A DNA stretch of 50,169 nucleotides from Gammaproteobacteria bacterium (GCA_012961165.1 DTZW01000389.1:15058-65226); one strand, 5' to 3'. Positions 29,985 to 39,418 are shown, counted from the first letter of the stretch. Notes: generated by a model from the letters alone, not told the origin. Program-made: numbers and translations.

Positions 29985-32675
29985 TTAGTCTTTATCACTG
30001 GGCTGGTTAGCACTCCTTGGATCGTTAGCGATACGACCAACAAGACTGGGGTGTGATTCTGCCACTGTCCGAGAATTTGTTAACGGACTTGGTGCGGCAC
30101 TTTTAGCAACCCCTGGCTGTAAAACCGTCGACTGACGCGGTTTAGCCGGGTTATCCCTTGGGTCATTTCCGATTCGTCCAAGACTAGCGGGATGCGCAGT
30201 GGCCTCAGCGATAACTGGTGCCGGTGCTTCTTGACTCTTCGGTGAACTGTCCTGTTGTTCCGTGTCACTAGAGGCGACAACAGCCTTGACCGGTGCTTCC
30301 TGTGTCGCCACTGCAGGTTCCCGTTGTGTTTGCTCGACAGCAGGTTCCATTGCCGCGACAGGAGCCGCTACGGCCTGCTCTGGTGCTTTCGTGGATTCAG
30401 GCGCTGCCACAGCTTGATCAGGTGCTACAGCTTGATTAGCTGCTACAGCTTGATCAGGTGCTACAGCTTGATCAGGTGCTACAGCTTGATTAGCTGCTAC
30501 GGCCTGATCAGAGACTTCCTGTACTGTTGTCGCGGTGACTTCTTCCTCGCGAACTCGTTTGCCCCGGTTAGATCGTTCCCGGTTACCGCGATTTCTCTTG
30601 TCACGCCCTTCACCATTTGCAGCTTGATCGTTCTGATCATTTTGGTTTTTGCGTTCATTCCGTGGATTGTTAGAACGTTTTCTTTCCTGATCAGTCTTGC
30701 GATCGCCTGTCTCATTCCTTGCAGGTCGCTTGTTCTCATTCTGCTTGTTGTCACGAGGTTTACGACCTTCTTCAGAACGGCGATTGTCCTGTCGATTGTC
30801 CTGCTTTTTGTTTTGCCGATTATCCTGACGGTTTCGGTCGTTGTTAGGACGTCGATTCTGGTTACCCTGACCATCCCGGTTATTCTGTGATCGAGTGCGA
30901 CCGCCCTGACGTTTTTGGTCAGCACGCTTGGGTGCAACCTTTTTCGGGCCACCAAACAGTTTACCCAGAAGCTTGGAAATAAAACCTTCGCCTTTCTGTC
31001 GTGGTTTTGCTGCTAGTTTTGGCTTCGCCTTCGCCTTCGCACTGTTTTTTGCTTTTTCAGCTGTGGGTCGCGGGGCAGCTGGTGCAACAGCTTGTACCGC
31101 CGCCCGTTCTACTGCGACCGGTTTAGCGGCAGTAACAACAAGTTCCTCTTGTTCCTCAGAGCTGGTGATGTCGTAGGAAGCTGCTGTTTCTTCTGTTGCA
31201 TCCTTTGTCCTGATTCTTTCTACGCGGTAGTGCGGCGTATCCATCTGTGGGTCCGGGACAACAACTACCCTGACTTTACTGCGTTCTTCAATCTCGGAAA
31301 GTACATTTCGTTTCTCATTAAGGATGAAGGATGAAACGCTAATGGGCAGGAACGCTCTGATTTCTGAGCTGGATTCCTTCAGTGATTCTTCTTCGATCAT
31401 CCTGATGACAGCTAACGCAGATGACTCTACGTCTCTGATTGTTCCAAGACCACTACATCTCGGGCAGACCACACCACTGGTTTCCCCAAGTGAAGGCCTG
31501 AGTCTCTGCCTGGACATTTCCAGCAGGCCAAATCGTGAGATCTTGCCAACCTGTACTCGTGCCCGGTCCACCTGCAGCGAGTCGCGCATTCTGTTTTCTA
31601 CTGCGCGCTGATTTTTCGAGGCGGTCATGTCGATAAAATCGATCACTACCAGGCCACCAATATCACGTAACCTTAGTTGTCGGCAGATTTCTTCTGCAGC
31701 CTCTAGATTCGTGTTGAGTGCAGTCTCTTCAATGTCTGCGCCACGAGTGGCTCGAGCCGAGTTAATGTCGACTGATACCAGGGCTTCGGTAGGATCGATA
31801 ACCAGTGCACCGCCGGAAGGCAGACGTACTTCGCGATTGAAGGCTGATTCAATCTGGCCTTCAATCTGGTATCGATTGAATAACGGGACATCACTTTCAT
31901 AGAGCTTCAGCCGTGATTTGAAATGCGGCATTACCTGGTCTACAAACTGGTTGGCCTGTTCGAATGACTCAGGCGTGTCCAGTAAAATTTCGGCAACGTC
32001 GTCCCTGAGATAATCCCGGATCGCACGAATGATAACGTCGCTTTCCTGGTAGATAAGGAAGGGGGAAGATTGCTCGGCGGCAGCCTTGGTGATGGCCTCA
32101 TAGAGGTGAACCAGGTAATTAAGGTCCCACTGTAGTTCTTCAACACTGCGGTCAATGCCAGCAGTTCGAACAATAACACCCATGTTTTTGGGGATATCCA
32201 ATTGCGACATGGATTCCTTTAGCTGATCTCTTTCTTCTCCTTCAATTCTTCGAGAGATTCCACCCGCTCTGGGATTGTTGGGCATCAACACCATGTACCG
32301 GCCGGCAAGTGATAATTGGGTGGTTAGAGCAGCGCCTTTATTGCCACGCTCTTCTTTGTCCACCTGGACAATGATTTCCTGGCCTTCTTTAACGACTTCC
32401 GCGATGTTGACACGACCACGGATTTCGTTCGGTGGTATCTTGAAATACTCGCGGGAAATTTCTTTTAGAGGCAGGAAGCCATGCCTGTTTCCGCCGTATT
32501 CTACGAAGGCGGCTTCGAGGCTGGGCTCGACCCGGGTGATTTTGGCCTTATAGATATTGGACTTTTTTTGTTCTCGGACCCGGCTTTCGATGTCCAGGTC
32601 GTAGAGTTTTTGCCCATCTACAAGAGCTACTCGCAACTCCTCACTATGAGTTGCGTTGATTAACATTCGTTTCAT
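29985..32675 (-). CDS. rne: Ribonuclease E
   Basis: Essential endoribonuclease and scaffold of the RNA degradosome. The catalytic half (about residues 1-510) is almost canonical: [21 protein letters not shown]1 domain with [20 protein letters not shown], DNase I-like subdomain with [13 protein letters not shown] and VVIDFIDMT carrying the two Mg-binding aspartates, and the zinc link CPRCSGLG. The remaining 380 residues are low-complexity: an arginine/asparagine/lysine/glutamate-rich RNA-binding stretch (about 590-700), six [12 protein letters not shown] hexapeptides encoded by 18-bp repeats, and two related motifs, [10 protein letters not shown] and [11 protein letters not shown], near the end. 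The total of 896 residues is somewhat shorter than E. coli (1061). It converges with murB. Confidence 0.97.
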   Translation of the reverse strand: MKRMLINATHSEELRVALVDGQKLYDLDIESRVREQKKSNIYKAKITRVEPSLEAAFVEYGGNRHGFLPLKEISREYFKIPPNEIRGRVNIAEVVKEGQEIIVQVDKEERGNKGAALTTQLSLAGRYMVLMPNNPRAGGISRRIEGEERDQLKESMSQLDIPKNMGVIVRTAGIDRSVEELQWDLNYLVHLYEAITKAAAEQSSPFLIYQESDVIIRAIRDYLRDDVAEILLDTPESFEQANQFVDQVMPHFKSRLKLYESDVPLFNRYQIEGQIESAFNREVRLPSGGALVIDPTEALVSVDINSARATRGADIEETALNTNLEAAEEICRQLRLRDIGGLVVIDFIDMTASKNQRAVENRMRDSLQVDRARVQVGKISRFGLLEMSRQRLRPSLGETSGVVCPRCSGLGTIRDVESSALAVIRMIEEESLKESSSEIRAFLPISVSSFILNEKRNVLSEIEERSKVRVVVVPDPQMDTPHYRVERIRTKDATEETAASYDITSSEEQEELVVTAAKPVAVERAAVQAVAPAAPRPTAEKAKNSAKAKAKPKLAAKPRQKGEGFISKLLGKLFGGPKKVAPKRADQKRQGGRTRSQNNRDGQGNQNRRPNNDRNRQDNRQNKKQDNRQDNRRSEEGRKPRDNKQNENKRPARNETGDRKTDQERKRSNNPRNERKNQNDQNDQAANGEGRDKRNRGNRERSNRGKRVREEEVTATTVQEVSDQAVAANQAVAPDQAVAPDQAVAANQAVAPDQAVAAPESTKAPEQAVAAPVAAMEPAVEQTQREPAVATQEAPVKAVVASSDTEQQDSSPKSQEAPAPVIAEATAHPASLGRIGNDPRDNPAKPRQSTVLQPGVAKSAAPSPLTNSRTVAESHPSLVGRIANDPRSANQPSDKD
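30403..30510 (-). repeat. 18-bp tandem repeat in the rne scaffold region, six copies
   Basis: Six 18-bp units, variants of GCTTGATCAGGTGCTACA on the plus strand, encode QAVAPD or QAVAAN hexapeptides in RNase E. Two sequence versions (P-D and A-N) alternate in the order AN, PD, PD, AN, PD, then a degenerate copy. Copy number could vary by in-frame slippage. Confidence 0.85.
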
Positions 32676-33215
32676 TACGATTCACACTATTTCAGGCGCC
32701 TTGGGCGCGGCAGGTGAACCGCCAAATCATTTTCATTGTCAGTGCTGCGGCCAGGGCCGCTCTTACAAATAGACTCCGTTGGTCCCAGTTAAGGGTCCCA
32801 GGATTCTGTTATTTTTACAGTTCTCTACTTTAGACCCGGTGTTGTGGGGTCAACAAAAATTAAAAATTGATGAAAGTTCTAAACTGATCAAATTAACCGA
32901 TTTGACGCTGCACTTTCCGCACTTCGACGCGGTTATTGCTTGCCTAGCTATTTAACTGAAGCCAGACCCCAAATATTCATTTCTCAAATTTTTATCACTT
33001 TTAAAAAGCGTGATACGAAAACCTGAGGGTAAAAGCGTTTCTTCGTCGACGTGTCTTTGTGGGTACGCTCTATTGACGATAACGCTATAAAAAATGACGG
33101 TGTTATTCAAAAGGTGTATAAACCCGTCTGCCGCCTATCATAGCAATAAATAGCAATGTTTCAAATTATGCTTTTTGTGCCCTGTAAACCACTGTAAAAC
33201 AGCCTGAATTCGCCG
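32676..33215. other. Divergent rne/rluC intergenic region with long rne leader
   Basis: No gene is seen in these 540 bp. By analogy with E. coli, where rne has a long 5' untranslated region used for autoregulation, much of it may be rne leader. Visible structures are a GCGCC-TTG-GGCGC hairpin at 32696-32708, 21 bp before the rne start, a GACCC/GGGTC inverted repeat at 32833-32851, and an imperfect palindrome TATCAC...GTGATA at 32993-33015. I could not place a convincing promoter on either strand. Confidence 0.5.
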
Positions 33216-34166
33216 ATGACGACCTCCAGCAAAGTTCAAATACATGAAATCGATGCAGATATGGCAGGTCAGCGACTGGACAATTACCTGATCAAGACAC
33301 TCAAAGGGCTACCCAAGTCCCGAATCTATCGGATTATCCGCAAGGGAGAGGTCCGGATTAACAGCAAACGGTGTAAACCAGAGGTCAAGCTGGTTGCAGG
33401 TGACCTGGTTCGAATTCCGCCGATTCAACACCTGCCGGCCAGATCTACCGCCGTTGGCCATTTTAATGACGTTGAGAGCCTGATGGTCTATGAAGATGAC
33501 CACCTGCTTATCATCAACAAACCGGCAGGCATGGCGGTTCATGGGGGCAGTGGGGTCAGTGTAGGTGTCATTGAATCGCTGCGCCATGCCAGGCCTGAAG
33601 GCAACCGTCTTGAACTGGTACATCGCCTGGACCGGGGCACTTCCGGGTGCCTGATGGTCTCGAAACGCCGCAGTTATTTGAGATTGTTGCAGGACGCGTT
33701 GCGTAAACCCGGACAGATCAGGAAACACTATCTGGCTGTGGTACACGGCAGGTGGTCAAGGAAGATGGTCCAAATAGATCAGCCTTTGCTGACGAGTTCT
33801 ATCGCTGGAAAAGAACGCGTCACTCGCGTGAATGGCCAGGGTAAGTACGCGGTGACCGATTTTTCATTACTCGAGGCCAATGATGAAATGTCTATCGTCA
33901 GGGCCTCACCCAGAACGGGTCGTACCCACCAGATAAGAGTGCACGCCCGATGGGCAAGACATCCATTGGTCGGTGACACGAGGTACGGGGACCAGACCCT
34001 GGACCAAACCTCAGGGATAGAAGGGCGACTTATGTTGCATGCAGCGGAACTACAGATTCCAGCACTTGGAGATAGACCTGCCATCCATGCAAAGGCGCCA
34101 ATGGATGAGGATTTCCTGCTTAAAGTTAATGCTAGTTTTTCAACTAGATCTCATTATATTCAGTAA
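33216..34166 (+). CDS. rluC: 23S rRNA pseudouridine synthase RluC
   Basis: RluC makes pseudouridines 955, 2504 and 2580 of 23S rRNA. The 316-residue protein has the N-terminal S4 domain (GQRLDNYLIKTLKGLPKSRIYRIIRKGEVRIN), the catalytic motif with aspartate HRLDRGTSGCLMVSK, then HYLAVVHGRW and RTGRTHQIRVHARWARHPLVGD. The divergent partner rne and the convergent yceF (1 bp between stops) match the E. coli rne-rluC-yceF neighbourhood and support RluC over the paralogs RluA and RluD. Confidence 0.92.
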   Translation: MTTSSKVQIHEIDADMAGQRLDNYLIKTLKGLPKSRIYRIIRKGEVRINSKRCKPEVKLVAGDLVRIPPIQHLPARSTAVGHFNDVESLMVYEDDHLLIINKPAGMAVHGGSGVSVGVIESLRHARPEGNRLELVHRLDRGTSGCLMVSKRRSYLRLLQDALRKPGQIRKHYLAVVHGRWSRKMVQIDQPLLTSSIAGKERVTRVNGQGKYAVTDFSLLEANDEMSIVRASPRTGRTHQIRVHARWARHPLVGDTRYGDQTLDQTSGIEGRLMLHAAELQIPALGDRPAIHAKAPMDEDFLLKVNASFSTRSHYIQ

Positions 34167-34167
34167 C

Positions 34168-34776
34168 TTAAGACCGTTTTATAAAGTCAAATATACTATA
34201 AGAAAATGACTGGAGTGCTTCAGATAACAGCATGAGCGGCAGCCCATAGAGCGAATTTATATCCCGCCCCCGGGTGTCGCAGAGCAAACTGACACCAGCT
34301 TGCTCGACCTTGATAGAGCCGGCGCAATCGAGGGGCTGGTCTAGTTGGATATAGGTGTCGATTTCATGACTCGACAATGTCCTGAAGCGGCATTCATAGT
34401 CTTCCACAGCGCTAAATGTTTGCCCGTTACTGGCAATGAGCGCCAGAGATGTACTGAATGTGACCCAGCAACCACTAAAAGCGGTGAGCTGAAGCGCAGC
34501 CTGCTCAGCTGTTCCTGGCTTACCGTAAAGTGTGTGCTCAAGATGGCACACCTGGTCGGAACCGATACATATCCAGTGTGCTTCATTTTGCAGTTGATCG
34601 GCGACCGACTGGGCTTTTGAGATACCTAATCGCGATGCCAGCGAGCTGGGATTCTCGCCCGGGTTCGGGCTTTCATCGGTGTCGGGTCGCATCTGGGTAA
34701 ATGTGACACCCAGGCTCGCAAGAAGCTTTTTTCGGTAGGGGGAAGTAGATCCTAGAATCAGGCGTGGAATGATCAT
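34168..34776 (-). CDS. yceF: Maf-like nucleotide pyrophosphatase YceF
   Basis: Maf-family pyrophosphatase of about 202 residues. YceF-type enzymes hydrolyse 7-methyl-GTP and related nucleotides. Seen are the N-terminal LILGSTSPYRKKLL, PDTDESPNPGENPSSLASRL, IGSDQVCHLEHTLYGKP with the catalytic aspartate, and DCAGSIKVEQAGVSLL followed by GRDINSLYGLPLMLL, where CAGS...E is characteristic of YceF. I start at ATG 34776, preceded by CAGGAT; an in-frame ATG at 34797 would add seven residues. Its end almost touches convergent rluC. Confidence 0.88.
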   Translation of the reverse strand: MIIPRLILGSTSPYRKKLLASLGVTFTQMRPDTDESPNPGENPSSLASRLGISKAQSVADQLQNEAHWICIGSDQVCHLEHTLYGKPGTAEQAALQLTAFSGCWVTFSTSLALIASNGQTFSAVEDYECRFRTLSSHEIDTYIQLDQPLDCAGSIKVEQAGVSLLCDTRGRDINSLYGLPLMLLSEALQSFSYSIFDFIKRS

Positions 34777-34825
34777 ATCCTGCTCGATTTCCGTCATTTT
34801 TTTTCACATGGCATGGGCAACTCCC

Positions 34826-35923
34826 TTATTTTAGAAAGCTAGCCTGAAGACGGAGTGCCGCTGACGCTTCTTCCACCAGATCATCCATAATGACTTGCAC
34901 GGTCCTTACCTCATCAAAATAGCCAATGCTTTGTCCTGCCCCTGAGTGAATCAACGGTTCAATATCATGTTCTTCAATGGCGCCTAGTAAATCGCCGACC
35001 AGTACATCCTGATAAGGCATCTTCAATGGTTTGGGGGCATCTTCTGACTCCCATTCCTGACTCCAACCAGATCTAACTTGCCTGAATGTTTTACCAGACT
35101 CCGCTCGGGTAATAACAGTATCCCCACTTCCTGCAGCTTTAAGTTTTTCTGTATTAATAGGATGCATATGCTCCTGATGTTCTTCTGATAGCAGCCACGC
35201 GGTCCCTATCCAAACTCCCGCTGCACCCATGGCTAGCCCCGCAGCCACGTGTCTACCGGTTGCCACGCCACCTGCGACTAATACCGGCACATCTCCTGCG
35301 GCGTCAACAATCTGCGGCACCAGAGAATAAGTACCGATGGGGCCCGTGTGGGCACCGGCGTCATAACCCTGTGCGACCAGCATATCAACACCTGCTGCCA
35401 CGGCTCGTTGAACGTGATGCGGACTTCCGATCAACGCGAGTGTTGTTTTTCCGAGTGCTTTTGCCCGCCTTAGCACCTCTGGCGGCGCGCCAATACCGCA
35501 AGCAAACATATTGACCGAAGATTCCAGCACTGCTTGAATCTGCGCCTCCTCAATCTCTGAAGAGCGAATAAAGCGGGTACGCATGCCTGGACCTGAGGCC
35601 GGAGGAACCTGATACTTTTCGATCAGTCCAGAGACGAAGTTTTTATGCTCCTCTGATATTTCGGCTTCGATTGCCTCTCTGGAATTGTGTTCTGGCATTC
35701 CCGGCGGCAACACAAGATCAACGCCAAAAGGTTTGTCACCGACCAGGGATCGGATCAAAGCCAGCTCTTCCCTGATCTCGTCTGGGAAACGCCTGGTAGC
35801 TCCATAGACACCATAACCACCGGCATTGGTAATCGCCGCGACCGTTGCAATGTCGTGGGCGAATCCAAAGATTGGATAGTCGATGCCCAGATGCTCACAC
35901 AGGGGCGTCCATACTTTTTGCAT
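34826..35923 (-). CDS. Nitronate monooxygenase-family FMN flavoprotein
   Basis: TIM-barrel FMN enzyme of 365 residues in the nitronate monooxygenase/enoyl-ACP reductase FabK superfamily. Family features are DYPIFGFAHDIATVAAITNAGGYGV at the N-terminus, LVAQGYDAGAHTGPIGTYSLVPQIVDA with the active-site histidine region, and VPVLVAGGVATGRHVAAGLAMGAAGVWIGTAWL. Such proteins oxidise alkyl nitronates such as propionate 3-nitronate, but many members have unknown physiological substrates. It is a single gene on the minus strand next to yceF; context gives no further clue. Confidence 0.82.
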   Translation of the reverse strand: MQKVWTPLCEHLGIDYPIFGFAHDIATVAAITNAGGYGVYGATRRFPDEIREELALIRSLVGDKPFGVDLVLPPGMPEHNSREAIEAEISEEHKNFVSGLIEKYQVPPASGPGMRTRFIRSSEIEEAQIQAVLESSVNMFACGIGAPPEVLRRAKALGKTTLALIGSPHHVQRAVAAGVDMLVAQGYDAGAHTGPIGTYSLVPQIVDAAGDVPVLVAGGVATGRHVAAGLAMGAAGVWIGTAWLLSEEHQEHMHPINTEKLKAAGSGDTVITRAESGKTFRQVRSGWSQEWESEDAPKPLKMPYQDVLVGDLLGAIEEHDIEPLIHSGAGQSIGYFDEVRTVQVIMDDLVEEASAALRLQASFLK

Positions 35924-35994
35924 GCGCTGAACTCCAGAGGGTTAAGCTGCCAATACTAACAGCGATTCTGGTTCTTTAGCTTTAGAATCGACCA

Positions 35995-36022
35995 AAAAAA
36001 GGCCACCCTAAGGTGACCTTTT
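35995..36022 (-). terminator. Rho-independent terminator (minus strand)
   Basis: Read on the minus strand, GGTCACC and GGTGGCC form a 7-bp stem with one G-U pair around TTAG, flanked by A5 and followed by T7. It lies 32 bp past the stop of the TonB-receptor tail at 36054 and appears to be the leftover terminator of that lost gene. Confidence 0.75.
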
Positions 36023-36053
36023 TAGTCTTAAGTGCTGAACACTTAAGCGTTTC

Positions 36054-36110
36054 CTACATGCTGTATCTAACCTGGAACACGTAGGTTTTCGGTGCGCCCC
36101 AACCCTGGGA
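36054..36110 (-). pseudogene. C-terminal tail remnant of a TonB-dependent receptor
   Basis: The last codons before TAG 36054 read QGWGAPKTYVFQVRYSM, which resembles the final beta-strand of TonB-dependent receptors (usual form APRTY...xRYxF). Nothing of the rest of a receptor is present; upstream on this strand is an IS91-like transposase remnant in the opposite direction. A well-formed terminator follows. The call rests on about 17 residues, so it is modest. Confidence 0.45.
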
Positions 36111-36459
36111 GATCTCGATAAGATTACCCACACAATTGCAAAACGAGTTTCCAGATATCTGGATCGAGCTGGTTACCTGTATCGGGATGCTGAGCCCGAG
36201 TATCTGGATCTGGTGCCTGAGGAAGACGATGCCATGCACGGCATTATCAGCGCATCGACCAAAACGTCGGACCGTCGGACCGCCGAACCGCACTTACCGG
36301 TTGGCTTTTGGTCCGAATGCCGGAAGGAAAGCCCTGACACTGCAGGCTGTTCCAACCAGTGACAATCAGACTAAGCCCGGCGAACGGATCAGCAAACAAG
36401 CAGGTTTTTCGCCGCATGCGGGGGTGGCCGGTAAGTCCTGTGGGTGCTACGAGCTTTAA
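36111..36459 (+). mobile_element. IS91-like (Y2) transposase remnant
   Basis: Two frames carry pieces of one transposase. The first (from about 36117) reads DKITHTIAKRVSRYLDRAGY, then a Y-L-Y-R-D region and LVPEEDDAMHGIISAS. After about 50 nt of unrelated repetitive sequence, the second frame reads TYRLAFGPNAGRKALTLQ and ends SKQAGFSPHAGVAGKSCG. I recognise this as the part of IS91-family transposases just upstream of the conserved C-terminal half, from memory of the ...KPGERISKQAGFSxHAGVA... motif. Both ends are missing, so it is dead. The following 164 bp to the yceD start contain no gene that I can see. Confidence 0.75.
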
Positions 36460-36623
36460 CGATTACCACAGAGGTAAACTTGGCTCTATAGAATCAATGA
36501 CTTACGAGCTTTTTATGATGTCAGGTGGCGAAATGTCTATTCTAAAAAACCTCAATTAAAATGCATACTTGCACCACATTCGGCATTGTAATGCGAAAAA
36601 CGTGAGGGTAAGATGCGCGCGAT

Positions 36624-37169
36624 ATGTCGACAGGGCCCATCCCAGAGCGGGTTGACCATCGTAAGCTGGCCAATCAGGCAGGGCTTATAGAGGGTACGCT
36701 ACCCATCCAGTGTTTTCACCGATTCGGTGAAATGCTTGTTGTGAGTGAAGGTGATGTCTACCTTCGGCTCGAGTTCAGTAAGGGTGATTTCGGTAGTACC
36801 AGCGTTAATGGATCAGCGGCCACAGAGGTATGTCTGATATGCCAGAATTGCATGCAGCAGTTCAGGCGACAAGTCAGTTGCGATGTTGCATTGCAAGTCG
36901 TATCTGACGAATCCAAACTGGAACGTCTGTCTGAAGTCGACGATGCTATCGTCGCGCCAGACAAGGTAATATCGGTTGCGGAACTGGTTGAGGATGAATT
37001 GATATTGGCTATGCCGATGATTCCCCGGCACGAAGAGGGCCAATGCCTTGAGACAGATTACGAGCAGCAAGAAATAGTCCTGCAGGAAGTACAGAAAGTA
37101 CAAGAAGCGCAAACTACTTATCGACCTTTTGCTGATTTGGCGAAAACGATAGACAAACAGAACACATAA
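36624..37169 (+). CDS. yceD: YceD / DUF177 family protein
   Basis: A 181-residue member of the YceD (DUF177) family, found upstream of rpmF in most bacteria. The central CLICQNCMQQFRRQV with its CxxC pair, ISVAELVEDELILAMPMIPRHE and a final PFADLAKTI are family hallmarks. A role linked to 23S rRNA or ribosome assembly has been proposed for the family. rpmF follows after 16 nt, so the two are one transcript. Confidence 0.92.
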   Translation: MSTGPIPERVDHRKLANQAGLIEGTLPIQCFHRFGEMLVVSEGDVYLRLEFSKGDFGSTSVNGSAATEVCLICQNCMQQFRRQVSCDVALQVVSDESKLERLSEVDDAIVAPDKVISVAELVEDELILAMPMIPRHEEGQCLETDYEQQEIVLQEVQKVQEAQTTYRPFADLAKTIDKQNT

Positions 37170-37185
37170 TAGGTAGAGAACTGAC

Positions 37186-37365
37186 ATGGCTGTTCAAAAA
37201 AGTAAAGTTACCCGATCCCGTAGAGGGCAACGCAGGTCTCATGATTCTCTGACTGGACCAACTCTGTCTGAAGATTCAACAACAGGGGAAACGCATCGTC
37301 GTCACCATGTGACTGCGGATGGCTTCTATCGCGGCAAAAAAGTCGTACACAAAGACGACGATTAG
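37186..37365 (+). CDS. rpmF: 50S ribosomal protein L32
   Basis: A 59-residue basic ribosomal protein beginning [20 protein letters not shown], the L32 signature, with [20 protein letters not shown] at the C-terminus. It is the non-zinc form: the two CxxC pairs of C+ L32 are absent. It lies between yceD and fabD; plsX and fabH, which often come next, are missing here. Too short to stand out in a routine gene scan. Confidence 0.97.
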   Translation: MAVQKSKVTRSRRGQRRSHDSLTGPTLSEDSTTGETHRRHHVTADGFYRGKKVVHKDDD

Positions 37366-37407
37366 GCCGATTGGCACCGTTAGTGATTGGCATGGTGCCT
37401 ATATCCT

Positions 37408-38340
37408 ATGACTAAATTAGCATTTGTTTTTCCGGGCCAGGGCTCCCAGGAAGTTGGTATGCTGGAGGATGCACGCGAAGCATGTGCAGACCTGTTTGCT
37501 GAGGCGTCTTCAGTTCTTGGCTATGATCTATGGGATCTGGTTGAAAATGGTCCTGAAGACCAGTTAAATCAAACGGAATATACGCAGCCGGCATTACTGA
37601 CCGCTTCAATTGCCTTATTTCGTCTTGCGCAGGCTCGGGGGCTACCCTCGCCAGATGTTGTGGCCGGCCACAGTCTCGGTGAATACTCTGCGCTTGTTGC
37701 GGCGGATGTACTGCAATTTTCAGATGCGGTAATGCTGGTCCAGAAAAGAGGCCAGTTCATGCAAACCGCAGTTCCCCTGGGCGAAGGTGGTATGGCAGCG
37801 GTGCTTGGACTCGATGATGAGCAGGTCAGGGAGGTTTGCATTGCAGCAGCCCAGGGAAAGGTCGTTCAGGCTGTTAACTATAATTCTCCTGGTCAGGTTG
37901 TAATCGCAGGAAACAATGCCGCCATCGAGCGGGCGATAGAGGGTTGTAAGGAAGCCGGTGCGCGACGCGCAATAGCGCTCTCAGCCAGCGCCCCATTTCA
38001 TAGCGAGTTGATGAAACCCGCTGCTGAAGAGCTGGCCGGTGTGTTGAACGAAGTCAACTTCGCAAAACCCACGACAATTGTTGTACAGAATATCGATGCG
38101 GCAGTACATGATGACCCTGAAGAGATCAGGACAAACCTGGTCAAACAAATGTATGGCGCGGTCCTCTGGACTGACACCGTTCTTATGATGAAGCAGATCG
38201 GTGTAGCAACACTGGTTGAATGTGGCCCAGGTAAGGTGCTGACAGGCCTGAGCAAGCGAATCGACAAATCGATTACTGGTCACAGTATAAATTCTGCGGC
38301 GTCCATAGCGATTGTTTCAGAGGCGCTCGTTAATGAGTGA
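37408..38340 (+). CDS. fabD: Malonyl-CoA:ACP transacylase
   Basis: FabD loads malonate onto ACP for fatty acid elongation. The 310-residue cytosolic enzyme starts MTKLAFVFPGQGSQEVGM, has the nucleophile elbow GHSLGEYSAL (Ser89), QKRGQFMQ with the substrate arginine, and ASAPFHSELM with the catalytic histidine. I use ATG 37408; an upstream in-frame ATG at 37387 lacks family sequence. The end overlaps fabG by 8 nt. Confidence 0.96.
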   Translation: MTKLAFVFPGQGSQEVGMLEDAREACADLFAEASSVLGYDLWDLVENGPEDQLNQTEYTQPALLTASIALFRLAQARGLPSPDVVAGHSLGEYSALVAADVLQFSDAVMLVQKRGQFMQTAVPLGEGGMAAVLGLDDEQVREVCIAAAQGKVVQAVNYNSPGQVVIAGNNAAIERAIEGCKEAGARRAIALSASAPFHSELMKPAAEELAGVLNEVNFAKPTTIVVQNIDAAVHDDPEEIRTNLVKQMYGAVLWTDTVLMMKQIGVATLVECGPGKVLTGLSKRIDKSITGHSINSAASIAIVSEALVNE

Positions 38341-39064
38341 GCAGAAAGTTGCACTGGTCACCGGAGCGAGCAGGGGAATTGGCAAAGCGATTGCTGCCCG
38401 TCTGGTTGAAGATGGTTTCTTTGTCTTGGGTACAGCGACCACAGAAGGTGGTGCCAGGTCAGTTTTCGAGGCTCTTGGTGACAATGGAGTAGGCTATGTC
38501 CTGAATCTTATGGAGCGAGACTCTATTGAACAGCTGTTTCAAACGATAAAAGAAGCGCATGATGCCCCTTTGGTATTGGTGAACAACGCCGGAATCACCA
38601 GGGATAACCTTGCACTGCGAATGAAAGATGACGAGTGGGACGATGTTATTGGCACTAACTTGTCAGCGTTGTTCAAGGTAACCAAACACTGTCTGAGAGG
38701 TATGACCAAGGCGCGTTGGGGAAGGGTTATTAACCTGACATCCGTTGTCGGCGCCATGGGTAATCCGGGACAAAGCAATTATGCTGCTGCCAAGGCCGGA
38801 ATAGTTGGCTATAGCAAATCCCTGGCTGCAGAGTTGGGTTCTCGTGGAATCACCGTGAATTGTATTGCGCCAGGTCTTATTGGCACTGATATGACAGACG
38901 AACTTAGCGATGATCAGCGAAATACGATGCTTGAGCGCATTCCGCTCGGCAGGCTTGGCGAGGTAGCTGAAGTAGCAGCTTTGGCTGGTTTCCTGGCAGG
39001 AGAGGGGGCTGGCTACATCACCGGAGAGACGGTCCATATTAACGGCGGCATGTATATGAGCTAG
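38333..39064 (+). CDS. fabG: 3-oxoacyl-ACP reductase FabG
   Basis: NADPH-dependent short-chain dehydrogenase, 243 residues, reducing 3-oxoacyl-ACP. It has the cofactor motif TGASRGIG, NNAGITRD, and the catalytic Ser137, Tyr150 and Lys154 in LTSVVG and NYAAAKAG, with IAPGLIGTDMT and the tetramer-type C-terminus HINGGMYMS. The start ATG 38333 lies inside the fabD end (8-nt overlap), so translation is coupled. Confidence 0.96.
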   Translation: MSEQKVALVTGASRGIGKAIAARLVEDGFFVLGTATTEGGARSVFEALGDNGVGYVLNLMERDSIEQLFQTIKEAHDAPLVLVNNAGITRDNLALRMKDDEWDDVIGTNLSALFKVTKHCLRGMTKARWGRVINLTSVVGAMGNPGQSNYAAAKAGIVGYSKSLAAELGSRGITVNCIAPGLIGTDMTDELSDDQRNTMLERIPLGRLGEVAEVAALAGFLAGEGAGYITGETVHINGGMYMS

Positions 39065-39079
39065 CCGAAAGCTTTAATC

Positions 39080-39104
39080 ACGGCCCCTGTTGTGGGGGTA
39101 GCCG
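39080..39104 (+). other. GC-rich hairpin between fabG and acpP
   Basis: CGGCCCC and GGGG...GCCG form a stem with a short bulge (39080-39104) without a clear U tract. It may attenuate read-through from fabG into the highly expressed acpP. Confidence 0.3.
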
Positions 39105-39114
39105 GGTAAATAAC

Positions 39115-39143
39115 TTGAAGAACCATCTGGCATTTTATTAAAC
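39115..39143 (+). promoter_or_regulatory. Possible promoter of acpP
   Basis: TTGAAG (39115-39120) is followed after 17 nt by TTAAAC (39138-39143), with the variant TATTAA at 39136. It lies about 40 bp before the acpP start. acpP usually has its own strong promoter, which makes the weak match credible. Confidence 0.4.
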
Positions 39144-39184
39144 TAGCGCAGCTTGACTGCCACTATGTAGGAGTAATTCTAGAC

Positions 39185-39418
39185 ATGAGCACCATCGTAG
39201 AGCGAGTGACTAAACTGGTATGTGAACAACTTGGTGTAAAGGAAGAGGAGGTAACTTCGGAAGCTTCCTTCGTTGAAGATCTGGGTGCGGATTCCCTCGA
39301 CACAGTCGAGCTAGTCATGGCGCTGGAAGAAGAATTCGAAACTGAAATTCCAGACGAAGAAGCTGAAAAGATTACGACCGTCAAAGAGGCCATCGATTAT
39401 ATCGAAGCCCATAAGTAG
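39185..39418 (+). CDS. acpP: Acyl carrier protein
   Basis: A 77-residue, very acidic protein that carries acyl chains on a 4'-phosphopantetheine arm. The attachment serine is Ser37 in [18 protein letters not shown], the universal motif. The four-helix ACP pattern and the length are exact. It has a likely own promoter and a strong terminator right after it. Confidence 0.98.
   Translation: MSTIVERVTKLVCEQLGVKEEEVTSEASFVEDLGADSLDTVELVMALEEEFETEIPDEEAEKITTVKEAIDYIEAHK

Noticed and set aside
30255-30890. A 211-residue plus-strand open frame
   Set aside because: It is the antisense shadow of the repetitive, biased rne tail; no ribosome site, and its sequence is low complexity without family character.
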